Shown here: positions 1 to 10,236 of the stretch, piece after piece
Numbering within the stretch: the stretch's first letter is position 1
Layout: each line of letters opens with the position of its first letter
DNA from: CAYOLL01 sp964404765 [NCBI: uncultured Gemmatimonadota bacterium]
Lineage (GTDB): Bacteria > 4572-55
Length of the DNA: 17,015 nt
Direction: 5' to 3'
Assembly: GCA_964404765.1 (NCBI GenBank)
Contig: CAYOLL010000132.1
Coordinates: forward strand, 1-17,015
The notes under the pieces: generated by a model
Told to the model about the DNA's origin: nothing
Seen by the model: only the letters and a program-made list of their open reading frames with translations
Database searches by the model: none
Program-made: the position numbers and the translations under genes

Positions 1-30
1 TTTAGCTTTGTGACTTCGTGACTTTGTGGC

Positions 31-45
31 ATGAATTATTCAGGT
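31..45 (+). repeat. Dispersed intergenic motif ATGAATTATTCAGGT, copy 1
   Basis: First of seven near-identical copies of a near-palindromic motif (core TGAATTATTCA). The others are at 9978, 10108, 10435, 10471, 15456 and 16021, and all lie outside genes. Here it is preceded by the low-complexity tract 'ctttgtgacttcgtgactttgtggc', read in pieces at 6-30, which recurs in altered form beside most other copies. It ends only 2 bases before the earliest possible ATG of the histidine kinase gene. Its function is unknown; it could be a repeat family or a protein-binding site. Confidence 0.6.
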
Positions 46-70
46 CATGCGCCATCCTGAACAGTTCTGC

Positions 71-3000
71 ATGAAAAAAAAACTTGCCGTTTATACAATC
101 TTTTTTTTGCTTTTCCTGCCGGCCACGCTTGCCGCCCTGGAATTTGAACGTCTCGGCGCCGAAGTCGGCCTGCCGAATAATGTGATCTATTGCATCATGC
201 AGGATCACCGCGGCTTTTTATGGTTCAGCGGCGAAGGCGGCATTGCCCGCTATGACGGCCATCAGGTCAAAGTCTACCAGCATGACCCGCAAAATCCAAA
301 CTCGCCCTCGCACAATAATGTAAACTACATGATCGAGGACGCCAACGGGATATTTTGGTGCACCACCTGGGGCGGTGGACTGAATCGTTTCGATCCCATC
401 ACGGAAACCTTCCGCTTCTATCGTCACGACCCGATCAATCCCAATAGTCTCAGCGAAAACCGGATTCAAATGGACTATCTTGATCCGCAGGGGAATATCT
501 GGATCGGCACGTTCAACGGCGGCCTGAACCGGCTTGACCCGAAAACCGATGTCATTACGCGCTATCTTAACGTGCCGGGCGACTCCACCAGCCTGAGTCA
601 CAATCGGGTATGGAGCATGGTCGAAGATCGCCGCGGTAATTTCTGGGTCGCTACGGATGACGGATTATGCCGAATGGATCGGGGAACCGGTAAGTTTCGC
701 CGCTACTATTCTGTGGCAGGCAATCCCGCCACAATAAGCCATAATCAGATTCGCCGGCTTTACATTGATCGGGCCGGGACGCTATGGCTGGCCACCGCCA
801 ATGGCTTATGTCAGTATCTGCCGGACACCGACACTTTTCGCCGCTATGTCCACGATCCCGCCGATTCTACCAGCATCAGCTACACGTACTTGTTGCCTTT
901 GCTGGATGACAGCCACGGCAACTTTTGGGCCGGCACAAATGGCGGCGGTCTGAATCGTCTGGATCGGCGGATCGGCACATTTACGCGCTACAATTACGAC
1001 GAGCTGGATCCGCACACCATCGGCAATGACGACATCCGGGCGTTATGTGAAGATCAGTCCGGCGTGGTTTGGATCGGTACGCGTGGCGGCGGCATTAGCC
1101 GGCTTAATCTGAACGCCAAAAAGTTTTCGACCATCCGGCCCGACGCCGGCTATAGTCAAAGTCACCGTATGATTTACACGATTTATGAAGACAGCGACGG
1201 CACGGCCTGGTTCGGCTCGGATCTTGGCATCATGCACTGCCGCCCTGATCAGCCGCAACTGACGCATTTCTTAAAAAATCCTGCCAATCCTTATGCGCTG
1301 ACCGACGACGGCTTTCGCGCAATCCGCAGCGATCGAGCCGGGAATATTTGGGTCGGCGCGTATTTAAACGGTATCTTCCGCCTGGACGCCGCCGAAAAGC
1401 AGCGCCCGCCGGCCGAGGCCCGCTTTATCAACTACAACCATTCGCCGGAACAACCCGGCAGCCTGAGCAACAGCCGCGTCTTCTGCACACTTGAGGACAG
1501 CCGCGGTCAGCTCTGGTTCGGCAGCAATGACGGACTGAATCTGTATTTGCCCGATCAAAACGCTTTCCGGCGCTTTTATCACAATCCCCAAAACCCCAAC
1601 AGTCTCGGCCATAACAGCGTTATCAGCCTGTTTGAAGATCGCGACGGCGATTTGTGGATCGGCGCCTGGGGCGGCGGCGTGACCAGACGGCACATCAATG
1701 TCAATGACACCACTTTTACTACTTATAAAAACGACCCGGAAAATCCGGCCAGCCTGAGTAATAATGACGTGCAGGCCATTAGCCAGGATGCCAAAGGCGC
1801 GCTCTGGTTTGCCACCAGCAGCGGCTTGAACCGGCTTGCGTCGCCACAAAATCCGGTATTTGAACGCTTCTATATGCAGGACGGCCTGCCCGGTAATGAT
1901 TTGTGCGCGTTTTTGTTTGACGATACCGGCAATCTGTGGATCAGCACAACAAAGGGCTTGTCGCGTCTCGATCCCCGCACAAAAATTTTCCGCAATTACG
2001 ACCGCAGTGACGGTCTGCAAGCCAATGAGTTTATCCCTCGCTCGGCTTATAAAGGCGCGGGGGGCCGGCTTTATTTTGGCGGAATTAACGGGGTGACCAC
2101 TTTTTTCCCGCAACAAATTACAGATAACTTGCACATCCCGCCCATTATGATCACCGACTTCCGCAAGTACACCCAGTCAGTTCCCTTCAGCGCCGCGCAG
2201 GCCGCCGGGCAGGAAATTGAAGTTTCGTATAAGGACAGTTTTTTGTCCTTTGAGTTTGCCGCGCTGGATTTTACACAGCCGGCCAAAAATAAATATGCTT
2301 TTATGATGGAGGGCGTGGATAAAGAATGGATTCCGTCCGGCAGCCGACGCTTTGCCGGCTATACCCATCTGGATGGCGGGCATTACGTTTTTCGGGTTAA
2401 AGGCTCCAATAATGACGGTCTGTGGAACGAGCAGGGCGCGGCGCTTAAAATTCGCATTATCCCGCCGCCCTGGAAAACGTGGTGGGCCTACCTGCTGTAT
2501 GTTATTGCCACTTTTGCCGCCATTTGGGGTTATGTCGCTTTTAAAACACGGACGCAGGCAGAAAAATTGGCCGCCCGGGACCGTGAGTTGGAGCGGGAGC
2601 GCCAATTCCTCATCCAGCTCCAAAGGGCGCACGCCCGAACCACCGAAGCCAACGCCCGCCTGAATCTGCTGCTGAAAGGCACACGCGAATTAGCCGCCGC
2701 CCGCGAAAAGCTAATGGTCATGATGAAGACCGCCAACACAATTCTCAGTAACATCGGCGCGTTGCCCTCCACACGGGTCTGGGTCGGGTTTAAAAATCTC
2801 CAGTCCGACGGTCAGGAGCGTTATGAATATTTCGATTTTGCTGTGGAAACCGCCAATGGCGAGCCGATTGTCTACATTCACGACATTCATCCGAGCCAAA
2901 GCCGGCAGCGGGATGAGCCGCTCCGGGCGGATCAAACCGTTTTGAAATTGCCGGAACAAACCGGCAGCTTTGTCGCCAATGGTGCGCTGATTATTCCGGC

Positions 3001-3949
3001 CCGACTCAAAGAAACCCTGTTGGGATTTCTGGAAATCATGGACATCAAGACGACGGCCGTCGGTCCCGAAAACGCCGAGTTTATGGATACACTCGCAAAT
3101 TCACTGGCAATTACACTGGAAAACATCAGTTTTAGTACCCAATTGGAAGAAAAAGTTAAGGATCGAACGCGTGAACTGGTAGAGGCCGAGCGGCAGGCCA
3201 CACTGGGCCAGATGGCCGGGATGGTCGCCCACGAGTTAAACAATGCCCTCAGCGGCGTCAATACGGCGGTTCAAGCCTTGCAGCGTCATGAACGATTAGA
3301 CCTGGAAAAAATCTGGCATTGCTGGGAAGCCGATGAACAAGGCCTGGAGCTGCAAACCTACCTGGCGCACTGGGTAGAAAATGAACAGGAACTGATTGCC
3401 ATCGCCCAACTGGCCCACACCGCCAATGACCGCGCCCTGACGGTTGTGCGCGATTTACAGGGCCTGGTGGGTCAGCGCAGCCGCCAATCCGGCCATATCA
3501 ATCTGTGCGAGGTAAGCCGCGAAACTTTCCGCTTAATGGCAAATTTGCTGGCCGGTATCCAGGTCATCGAAGACTTTGAGGACGACGCCATCGAAATTAC
3601 CGCTACCAGCGGTCAAATCGGTCAGATTTTTACCAATTTGCTGAACAACGCCGTCCATGCTTTACAGAACCGCCCGAACCCGGCGATTACGGTAGCGATC
3701 CGGCGTGAGCCTGACGGCGCGACCATTGCTTTTGGCGACAACGGTTGTGGTATTGCGCCGGAAATTCGTCCGCACATCTTTGAGCCTTTTTTTACAACCA
3801 AAGCGGAAGCGGGTCGCGGATTGGGTCTGTCCATCATTCTGCGGATTATCAAAGACCTGGGTGGGACGGTTGACTTTTCCAGCGCCATCAACGAAGGCAC
3901 GACTTTTACCGTCTGGCTGCCCTCGCGTGAGGATGCCCAAGTGCGCTAA
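71..3949 (+). CDS. Two-component-propeller sensor histidine kinase (membrane)
   Basis: A 1292-residue sensor kinase. The ATG at 71 is chosen over the in-frame ATG at 47 because it starts a clean signal peptide (MKKKLAVYTIFFLLFLP, then ATLAALEF). Residues ~25-690 are Reg_prop beta-propeller blades, with many copies of W(I/V)G(T/A)..GGLNRLD. A Y_Y_Y domain spans ~695-798 and a single membrane helix ~801-825, followed by a charged coiled coil and a GAF-like segment (~885-1020). The kinase is complete: H-box VAHELNNAL with phospho-acceptor His1054, N-box NLLNNAVHAL (~1187), G1 DNGCGIAPE, F-box FEPFFTTK and G2 GRGLGLSI (~1248). The protein should bind an external (often glycan) ligand in the periplasm and autophosphorylate in the cytoplasm. 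It lacks the receiver and AraC-type HTH domains of classical hybrid systems, so it needs a separate response regulator, and none is in the window. No clear ribosome site precedes either start. Domain families are known; the ligand is not inferable. Confidence 0.93.
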   Translation: MKKKLAVYTIFFLLFLPATLAALEFERLGAEVGLPNNVIYCIMQDHRGFLWFSGEGGIARYDGHQVKVYQHDPQNPNSPSHNNVNYMIEDANGIFWCTTWGGGLNRFDPITETFRFYRHDPINPNSLSENRIQMDYLDPQGNIWIGTFNGGLNRLDPKTDVITRYLNVPGDSTSLSHNRVWSMVEDRRGNFWVATDDGLCRMDRGTGKFRRYYSVAGNPATISHNQIRRLYIDRAGTLWLATANGLCQYLPDTDTFRRYVHDPADSTSISYTYLLPLLDDSHGNFWAGTNGGGLNRLDRRIGTFTRYNYDELDPHTIGNDDIRALCEDQSGVVWIGTRGGGISRLNLNAKKFSTIRPDAGYSQSHRMIYTIYEDSDGTAWFGSDLGIMHCRPDQPQLTHFLKNPANPYALTDDGFRAIRSDRAGNIWVGAYLNGIFRLDAAEKQRPPAEARFINYNHSPEQPGSLSNSRVFCTLEDSRGQLWFGSNDGLNLYLPDQNAFRRFYHNPQNPNSLGHNSVISLFEDRDGDLWIGAWGGGVTRRHINVNDTTFTTYKNDPENPASLSNNDVQAISQDAKGALWFATSSGLNRLASPQNPVFERFYMQDGLPGNDLCAFLFDDTGNLWISTTKGLSRLDPRTKIFRNYDRSDGLQANEFIPRSAYKGAGGRLYFGGINGVTTFFPQQITDNLHIPPIMITDFRKYTQSVPFSAAQAAGQEIEVSYKDSFLSFEFAALDFTQPAKNKYAFMMEGVDKEWIPSGSRRFAGYTHLDGGHYVFRVKGSNNDGLWNEQGAALKIRIIPPPWKTWWAYLLYVIATFAAIWGYVAFKTRTQAEKLAARDRELERERQFLIQLQRAHARTTEANARLNLLLKGTRELAAAREKLMVMMKTANTILSNIGALPSTRVWVGFKNLQSDGQERYEYFDFAVETANGEPIVYIHDIHPSQSRQRDEPLRADQTVLKLPEQTGSFVANGALIIPARLKETLLGFLEIMDIKTTAVGPENAEFMDTLANSLAITLENISFSTQLEEKVKDRTRELVEAERQATLGQMAGMVAHELNNALSGVNTAVQALQRHERLDLEKIWHCWEADEQGLELQTYLAHWVENEQELIAIAQLAHTANDRALTVVRDLQGLVGQRSRQSGHINLCEVSRETFRLMANLLAGIQVIEDFEDDAIEITATSGQIGQIFTNLLNNAVHALQNRPNPAITVAIRREPDGATIAFGDNGCGIAPEIRPHIFEPFFTTKAEAGRGLGLSIILRIIKDLGGTVDFSSAINEGTTFTVWLPSREDAQVR

Positions 3950-4062
3950 AGTCATCGACTTGTATAAGCCTGAGCCCATTGGAATCGGATTCGCGTCATT
4001 TATTTATCTTTGCCCACCGAAATTCGCATTATCACCGTCACTCATTAATGTAGGAGCAAAAT

Positions 4063-4302
4063 ATGAAAATCTCGTATGATAAAGAAGCCGACGCCATTTC
4101 GATCTGGTTTGACGGCGTCGAATCGGTTAAAACGATGGATCTGACCGAGGATATCTTTTTTGATGTGGGTGAAAGCGGGCGTCTGGCCGGGATTGAAATT
4201 TTGCACGCCTCACAGAAAGCGAACGTAGCCGATTTTTTCCGCATTCAATTTGCGTTTCCAAACAACCGTTTGATCGACTTGCGTGTGCCGGAGATGCTGT
4301 AG
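4063..4302 (+). CDS. DUF2283 domain small protein
   Basis: A 79-residue protein with a good ribosome-binding site, AGGAG at 4052-4056, seven bases before the ATG. The N-terminal pattern YDKEADAISIWF and the GIEILHAS segment (~residues 43-50) are the hallmarks of the DUF2283 family, small proteins of unknown function that are often encoded beside mobile or toxin-antitoxin genes. The full family length is present, with no signal peptide or membrane segment. It lies 113 bp after the kinase gene and 89 bp before the phosphatase gene, on the same strand, so co-transcription is possible. Nothing in the sequence links it mechanistically to either sensor. Confidence 0.85.
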   Translation: MKISYDKEADAISIWFDGVESVKTMDLTEDIFFDVGESGRLAGIEILHASQKANVADFFRIQFAFPNNRLIDLRVPEML

Positions 4303-4391
4303 GCTGTAAACAAACACCTTCCGACTTCGCATAGTTTTCATTGACTTTTTGTGTAGATATTACGCTGCCAAGAATAACCGGATATTGCAAC

Positions 4392-7300
4392 ATGCATCGG
4401 ATTCAACTTGTTTTTCTCATCATTGTGTGCATCCAAATTTCCGCCGCGGCAGAAGAACCGGTTTTTGAGCACATTTCCGTAGAAGACGGCCTTTCGCAAA
4501 ACGTAGTTTATACGCTGCTGTCCGATCAACAGGGTTTTTTATGGTTCGGGACGCAAGAGGGCGGTCTCAATCGCTACGACGGCTACACCTTCAAAGTCTT
4601 TGAGCATGATCCGCAAGATCCAAGCACCATCGGCAGCAATAACATCAGCAGTCTCTATCAGGATAAGACCGGCTTAATCTGGATTGCCACCTGGGGCAAC
4701 GGTCTGGATATGTATGATCCCCGCACCGGCAGATTCACCCATTTTCAGCACAATCCGCGCCAACCGAACAGCCTGAGTCATAACCGCGTTCAGTGTATCA
4801 CCCAGGATCGTGAGGGCGTTTTTTGGCTTGGCACAAACGGCGGCGGACTTAACAAAATGGTCTATCAGAACGGTCGGGCCAATTTTACCGCCTACATGCC
4901 CGATCCGGCCGATAGCGCCAGTATCTGCTATGATCGAATCTGGAGTATTAGGGAAGATAAAAACGGCCAGCTCTGGATCGCCACAAACAATGGGCTGGAT
5001 CGAATGGATCGGCATACCGAAAAATTTACCCACTTCCGCCATAACCCGAATGATCCGAACAGCATTAGCCGTTCCGCTGCCCGCATTGTCTATCAGGATC
5101 GCGCCGGTGTTATCTGGGTCGGCACGGAATACGGCCTCAACCGCTGGAATCCGGATACCCAAACCTTTACCCGCTACTATCCTTATCCCGACGATTTTGC
5201 GCAGATTAAAAATGAAATCTCATCTATTTACGAAGATCGCGCCGGCAACCTGTGGGCCGGCAGTTCCAATGGCGGCTTAATGCAGTTCGACCGCAGCAGC
5301 GGCCAATTTAAGCTGCGCTTAACCCAAGACCCGAATAATCCGGACGGAATTAGCGATAACGACATCCGCGCTATTGGCGAAGATCATGCCGGCGCGCTTT
5401 GGATCGCCACCCGCGGCGGCGGGCTTAATAAGCTGGACAGCCGGCCCAGACGGTTTTCCTTGTATCAGCATAACCTTCACTCTGCTAACAGTTTAAGCCA
5501 TAGTCAGACCAACTCCTTTGCCGAAGACCATTCCGGCCGGATATGGATTGGCACCGAAAAAGGTCTGAACCGACTGGATCCGAAAACCGGCGAGTTCGCA
5601 CACTTTTTTCACAGCCCGCTCGATTCCGCCGGGCTGCGCAATGACGATATCAGCGGCATGTTAATAGACAATGCCGGCCAACTCTGGTTTGGCACAGACC
5701 TTGGCTTGCATGTGATGGACCCGGTCACGCTTCGCCTCCGCTATTATCCGGCGGGCACTACGGACGGAAGTCTGCGCGGACGGTTAGTTTATACTATTTT
5801 TGAGGATCGCGCCGGTCAGATTTGGGTTGGCACGTATGATGGCCTTAATCGCTATCACCCGGAAACAAATACATTTACCTTTTTTCTAAATACCTACCGC
5901 ACATCTGTCCTGTATGAAGACCGGCAGGGAATTTTATGGATCGGCACCGATAAAGGACTGCTCCGCAAAAAACCGGACTCGACCGCCTTCATACCCTATA
6001 CGGCCAATGTCGAAAAACCGGGCCAACTCGCAGACAACCGCATTTATGCCATCACCGAAGACCTCGACGGGCGCTTGTGGATCGGCACCGGGCGTGGTTT
6101 GCACCTATATCATCGCGACAGCGACAGCTTTACCGTCTTTACCGAAAAAGACGGCCTGATCGGCAACTCGGTCAGCGGCATTGTGTGTGATAACGCCGCC
6201 GATCTATGGATCAGCACGACCAAGGGGTTGAGCCGCTTTAGCCCGCGTCGACAAACCTGGCGCAGCTATGATCGCTACGATGGATTGCAAAGCAACGAGT
6301 TTATTAGCGGCGCCTGCTTAAAAACGCGTAACGGTGAAATCTACCTGGGCGGACGCAGCGGCTTTAACCGCTTTAAACCGGACCAAATCGGAAATAATCC
6401 GCATCAACCGCCGATTGTTATCACATCACTGAAAATCTTTGACAAACCGGTTGCCTATGAAGCGTCGTTATCATTTATGGATGAACTGCGTCTTTCCTAT
6501 CGCGAAAACTTCCTGTCGTTTGAATTCGCCGCCCTCGACTTTACCCGACCCGGAAAAAACCAATACGCCTACATGCTGGAAGGCTTGGATCGCGATTGGG
6601 TTTTTGCCGGACATCGCCGGCTGGCGACCTACACCAACCTGAATCCCGGCAACTACACTTTTCGCGTCAAGGGAACGAACAATGACGGTCTGTGGAATGA
6701 AAAAGGCGCAACCCTCAAAGTCAAAATCGTCAAGCCGGAGCGCGAGTTCCACCGTCTGACCGTAGTGAACGGATTGTCACATGACAATGTTTACAGCATT
6801 GCTCAGGATCGCACCGGCTTTATGTGGCTGGGCACGCAGGACGGCCTAAATAAATTTGACGGCTATAAGTTCACAAACTTCTACTATAACCCGCAAGATA
6901 CCAACTCCTTGCCCGGCAGCAATTTCGGCAAAATCTGTCAGGACGCCGCGGGCAACCTGTGGTGCGGCACCTGGGGCGCCGGACTTAGCCGCTACGATCC
7001 GCGCACGCAAAAATTTGAGCGCTACCGGCATGATCCGAAGAACCCCAACTCGATATTGGGCGGACAGATTGAAGCCCTCTTTTTGGATCGGGACAGCCGG
7101 CTATGGGTTGGCGTCGGTGACGGTTGTTTACATGTTTTTCGCCCGGAAACGAACGACTTCCAACGCTTTTTACACGACCCAAACGACTCGACCACCGTCA
7201 GCCATAACCGAATTACCGTATTGGCCCAGGATCAAAGCGGCGATATCTGGGTCGGCACCCTGAAAGGCTTGAATCGTCTGCATAACGGCAAATTCAAACG

Positions 7301-9947
7301 CTTCTATCACCAGGCGGGCAACCCAAACAGCCTGAGCGAGGACGAAATTCAGGCGCTGTGGGTTGATCGCCAAAACATCCTCTGGATCGGCACCCGGGGC
7401 GGCGGATTAAATCGTTATGATCCGGCGACGGAACGCTTTACCATCTACCGCCACGATCCGGAAAATCCATACAGCCTGAGTGATGACCGGGTCGAATCCA
7501 TTTACGAAGACTCCGCCAATCATCTCTGGGTCGGGACGTACGATGGCGGGCTCAATGAGCTTAACCGGGATACGGGCGAGTTCAGTCAGTATAAAAACGA
7601 GCCAAAAAACCCGCACAGCATTGGGCACGACCGCATCGAATGCATCTTTGAAGACCGGGCCAAAATGTTGTGGATCGGCACGCGCGGCGGCGGCGTCAGC
7701 CTGCTGGATTTAAAGCCTGAAAAGTTCAAAAACTACCGGCACGATCCGGAAAATCTGAACAGTCTGCCAAATCCCAGCGTATGGGCCTGTCGGATGGATG
7801 AAACGGGCAATTTATGGCTGGGCACGGACGGCGGCGGCTTGTCGTATTTTGATGTCACGCAAAACCGCTTCCAGACTTACCGGTTTAACCGGGACGATCC
7901 CGGCAGTATAAGTCAGGATCGAATCCGGTCAATCCTGATAGATCGGGCCGGCAACCTATGGGTTGGAACTTATCAGGGCGGGTTAAATCGACTGATGCGC
8001 GACCAAAGCGGCGCACATTTTATCCGCTACACGCAACAGCCGGCGGATACAACCTCCATCTGCGGCGACATTATTAACGATATTTTTCAGGATCGGGCCG
8101 GCAACATCTGGGTCGCCACCGAAAATGGACTGGATCGGATAATAGAGACGCCGGGCTCGACAAAGCTTGTCTTCCAACACTATGTTTCCAGCGCAAAACA
8201 GGCCAGAATATTGCCCTCCGCTTTCGTCGGCACGCTTTTGCAGGACAAAACGAGCGCCGGCTTATGGCTTGGCCTGGATAACGGCTTGCTCTACTTTGAC
8301 CCCGCTACCGGCGAAACCCGTCTTTATCGCCACGATCAGACCAATCCGTTCAGCCTTAGCAATAACTACATTTTCGATCTGTACCAGGACTCGGTGGGCG
8401 CCCTCTGGATCGGCACCGAAGGCGGCGGACTAAACCGGTTTGACCCGAAAACCGGCATCTTTGAACATTATGATGTGCGGCAGGGCCTGCCGAATAATGT
8501 CATACAGGGTATCCTGGAAGATACCGCCGGCAACTTATGGCTCAGCACCCGCAGCGGCATCACAAAATTCAACCCGCACAGCAAAATCTTTAAAAACTAT
8601 GACCTCTCGGATGGACTGCCTGCCCTGGGCTTCAACCCGCGGGCGCGTCTGCAAGATTCGCACGGGCAATTCTACTTCGGCAGCATCGGCGGCCTGACGG
8701 CTTTCTCGCCCATGCAAGTGCTGGACAACCCCTTTATCCCGCCGATTGTGATTACCGCCATCAAAAAATTTGACCAGGAAATCAGCTTTAACCAAGCCCT
8801 GTCCGAAATCAGCCAAATCAGCCTTTCCTATCGCGACAACTTCATTTCTTTTGAATTTGCCGCGCTCGACTATACCAACCCGGCCGACAATCGCTATGCC
8901 TACATGCTGACCGGAGTGGACAAAGACTGGGTGCAGGCCGGCTCGCGCCGCTATGTCAGCTACACCAATCTGCCGCCGGGCGAGCGTATCTTTAAAGTCA
9001 AAGGCGCCAATAACGACGGGGTCTGGAACGAAGATGGCGTGACAATTACCCTAAAAATTATCCCGCCCTACTGGCAGACACCTTGGTTCTATACTTTGGA
9101 AGTCCTGATGCTTTTTGGCTTGATCTGGCTGGGCTACAGCTATCAGCGCCGGCGATTGCAGCGCCAAAAAAATACGGAAGTGCATCAACTGGAAGTAAAA
9201 CGGCAGCTTGAACAATTAGAACAGGCCCGCTCGATCCAACTGTCCCTGATCCCCAAACAGCCGCCGCACGTGTCCGATTTCCATCTGTCCGGCTACATGC
9301 AGCCGGCCCGGTTGGTCGGCGGCGACTACTTTGACTACATTACCACAAACGATGGCAAATCTATCTACATTCTGATCGCCGACGCCTCCGGCAAAGGTGT
9401 GCCGGCCTGTCTGGTCATGGTCGCTGCCCGCTCCTTCTTGCGCGCCCTGACAACCCACCGCATCTCGACCAAAGAACTGTTTGTCCAGACCAACGAGCAA
9501 GTCTATGCCGACATCAGCGACATGAAAAATCCGATGATGATTACCATGCTGGCCCTGCGGTGGGACCTGGATACCCGGCAGCTATTCTATACCGGCGCCG
9601 GTCATGAATACATCCTGATCTACCGGGCGCAAACCGGCGTTTGCGAAGTGATAGAATCCGGCGGCGTCTGGGTCGGCATCATGCCCGACATCGCGCCCTA
9701 TCTGACCGAAAAGGCCCTGCCCATCCACTCCGGCGACGTGTTGCTGCTGTACACCGACGGCGTAACCGAATATCGCGACAACGTCGGTGATATGTTTGGC
9801 CTGGAGCGGCTGATTCAAGTCCTGACCCAGAATGCCCGCTATCAGCCGGAAGAAATTGTCCAAATTCTGTTTCTGGAACTGGAACGATTTGGCCGGGGCG
9901 CCAGCCAAGCCGATGATATTACCGTCGTCGTCATACGCTGGGTTTGA
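4392..9947 (+). CDS. Double two-component-propeller sensor with SpoIIE/PP2C phosphatase
   Basis: A giant 1851-residue membrane protein. The ATG at 4392 is chosen because it begins a signal peptide (MHRIQLVFLIIVCIQISAAA); a longer TTG-initiated frame from 4341 would bury it. Layout: propeller 1 (~21-680), Y_Y_Y 1 (~690-783), a second propeller joined directly after KIVKPER at ~786 and running to ~1440, Y_Y_Y 2 (~1455-1557), one membrane helix (~1560-1582), a coiled-coil linker with QLEQARSIQLSLIP, and a SpoIIE phosphatase (~1610-1851). Metal-binding signatures are intact: GGDYFD, ADASGKGVPA, LLYTDGVTEYRD and ADDITVVVI. Known relatives (RsbU and RsbP type) dephosphorylate STAS anti-anti-sigma proteins, so this is likely a transmembrane switch from extracellular ligand to a partner-switching pathway. 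No STAS or anti-sigma gene is in the window. The duplicated ectodomain has no membrane segment between the halves, so both lie outside the membrane. No strong ribosome site is seen. Confidence 0.92.
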   Translation: MHRIQLVFLIIVCIQISAAAEEPVFEHISVEDGLSQNVVYTLLSDQQGFLWFGTQEGGLNRYDGYTFKVFEHDPQDPSTIGSNNISSLYQDKTGLIWIATWGNGLDMYDPRTGRFTHFQHNPRQPNSLSHNRVQCITQDREGVFWLGTNGGGLNKMVYQNGRANFTAYMPDPADSASICYDRIWSIREDKNGQLWIATNNGLDRMDRHTEKFTHFRHNPNDPNSISRSAARIVYQDRAGVIWVGTEYGLNRWNPDTQTFTRYYPYPDDFAQIKNEISSIYEDRAGNLWAGSSNGGLMQFDRSSGQFKLRLTQDPNNPDGISDNDIRAIGEDHAGALWIATRGGGLNKLDSRPRRFSLYQHNLHSANSLSHSQTNSFAEDHSGRIWIGTEKGLNRLDPKTGEFAHFFHSPLDSAGLRNDDISGMLIDNAGQLWFGTDLGLHVMDPVTLRLRYYPAGTTDGSLRGRLVYTIFEDRAGQIWVGTYDGLNRYHPETNTFTFFLNTYRTSVLYEDRQGILWIGTDKGLLRKKPDSTAFIPYTANVEKPGQLADNRIYAITEDLDGRLWIGTGRGLHLYHRDSDSFTVFTEKDGLIGNSVSGIVCDNAADLWISTTKGLSRFSPRRQTWRSYDRYDGLQSNEFISGACLKTRNGEIYLGGRSGFNRFKPDQIGNNPHQPPIVITSLKIFDKPVAYEASLSFMDELRLSYRENFLSFEFAALDFTRPGKNQYAYMLEGLDRDWVFAGHRRLATYTNLNPGNYTFRVKGTNNDGLWNEKGATLKVKIVKPEREFHRLTVVNGLSHDNVYSIAQDRTGFMWLGTQDGLNKFDGYKFTNFYYNPQDTNSLPGSNFGKICQDAAGNLWCGTWGAGLSRYDPRTQKFERYRHDPKNPNSILGGQIEALFLDRDSRLWVGVGDGCLHVFRPETNDFQRFLHDPNDSTTVSHNRITVLAQDQSGDIWVGTLKGLNRLHNGKFKRFYHQAGNPNSLSEDEIQALWVDRQNILWIGTRGGGLNRYDPATERFTIYRHDPENPYSLSDDRVESIYEDSANHLWVGTYDGGLNELNRDTGEFSQYKNEPKNPHSIGHDRIECIFEDRAKMLWIGTRGGGVSLLDLKPEKFKNYRHDPENLNSLPNPSVWACRMDETGNLWLGTDGGGLSYFDVTQNRFQTYRFNRDDPGSISQDRIRSILIDRAGNLWVGTYQGGLNRLMRDQSGAHFIRYTQQPADTTSICGDIINDIFQDRAGNIWVATENGLDRIIETPGSTKLVFQHYVSSAKQARILPSAFVGTLLQDKTSAGLWLGLDNGLLYFDPATGETRLYRHDQTNPFSLSNNYIFDLYQDSVGALWIGTEGGGLNRFDPKTGIFEHYDVRQGLPNNVIQGILEDTAGNLWLSTRSGITKFNPHSKIFKNYDLSDGLPALGFNPRARLQDSHGQFYFGSIGGLTAFSPMQVLDNPFIPPIVITAIKKFDQEISFNQALSEISQISLSYRDNFISFEFAALDYTNPADNRYAYMLTGVDKDWVQAGSRRYVSYTNLPPGERIFKVKGANNDGVWNEDGVTITLKIIPPYWQTPWFYTLEVLMLFGLIWLGYSYQRRRLQRQKNTEVHQLEVKRQLEQLEQARSIQLSLIPKQPPHVSDFHLSGYMQPARLVGGDYFDYITTNDGKSIYILIADASGKGVPACLVMVAARSFLRALTTHRISTKELFVQTNEQVYADISDMKNPMMITMLALRWDLDTRQLFYTGAGHEYILIYRAQTGVCEVIESGGVWVGIMPDIAPYLTEKALPIHSGDVLLLYTDGVTEYRDNVGDMFGLERLIQVLTQNARYQPEEIVQILFLELERFGRGASQADDITVVVIRWV

Positions 9948-9977
9948 ATAAACCAATATTTGCGAACCATTCCCCAG

Positions 9978-9991
9978 CCTGAATAATTCAT
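9978..9991 (-). repeat. Dispersed intergenic motif, copy 2
   Basis: Read on the minus strand this is TGAATTATTCAGG preceded by 'ctttgtgtctcgtggca'. It is the closest match to copy 1 including its flank, and lies 31 bp after the phosphatase stop codon. Confidence 0.55.
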
Positions 9992-10107
9992 GCCACGAGA
10001 CACAAAGGCTTGTTAAATCAGGATGGGGCGATCAATTTCCAAGTCCTCTTCAAAAGTTAAGTTTTTGAGGTCAATTCCTATAACTCTTTATTTCTTGGTG
10101 TCTTAGT

Positions 10108-10121
10108 CCTGAATTATTCAC
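10108..10121 (-). repeat. Dispersed intergenic motif, copy 3
   Basis: CCTGAATTATTCAC, preceded by 'tttcttggtgtcttagt'. The flank differs from copies 1 and 2. Confidence 0.5.
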
Positions 10122-10236
10122 AAATCTTAACGCAAACGTCGCAATTGACGCTAAAGACGCAAGTTGCGAATTTATATCTTAAAAATGGATTATGAGGCAA
10201 CCTAATCTTTTTAAATTCAGCTAATTTAAAACAAAT

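Noticed and set aside
1364-2134. 256-codon minus-strand frame inside the kinase gene
   Set aside because: Shadow of the repetitive propeller coding sequence.
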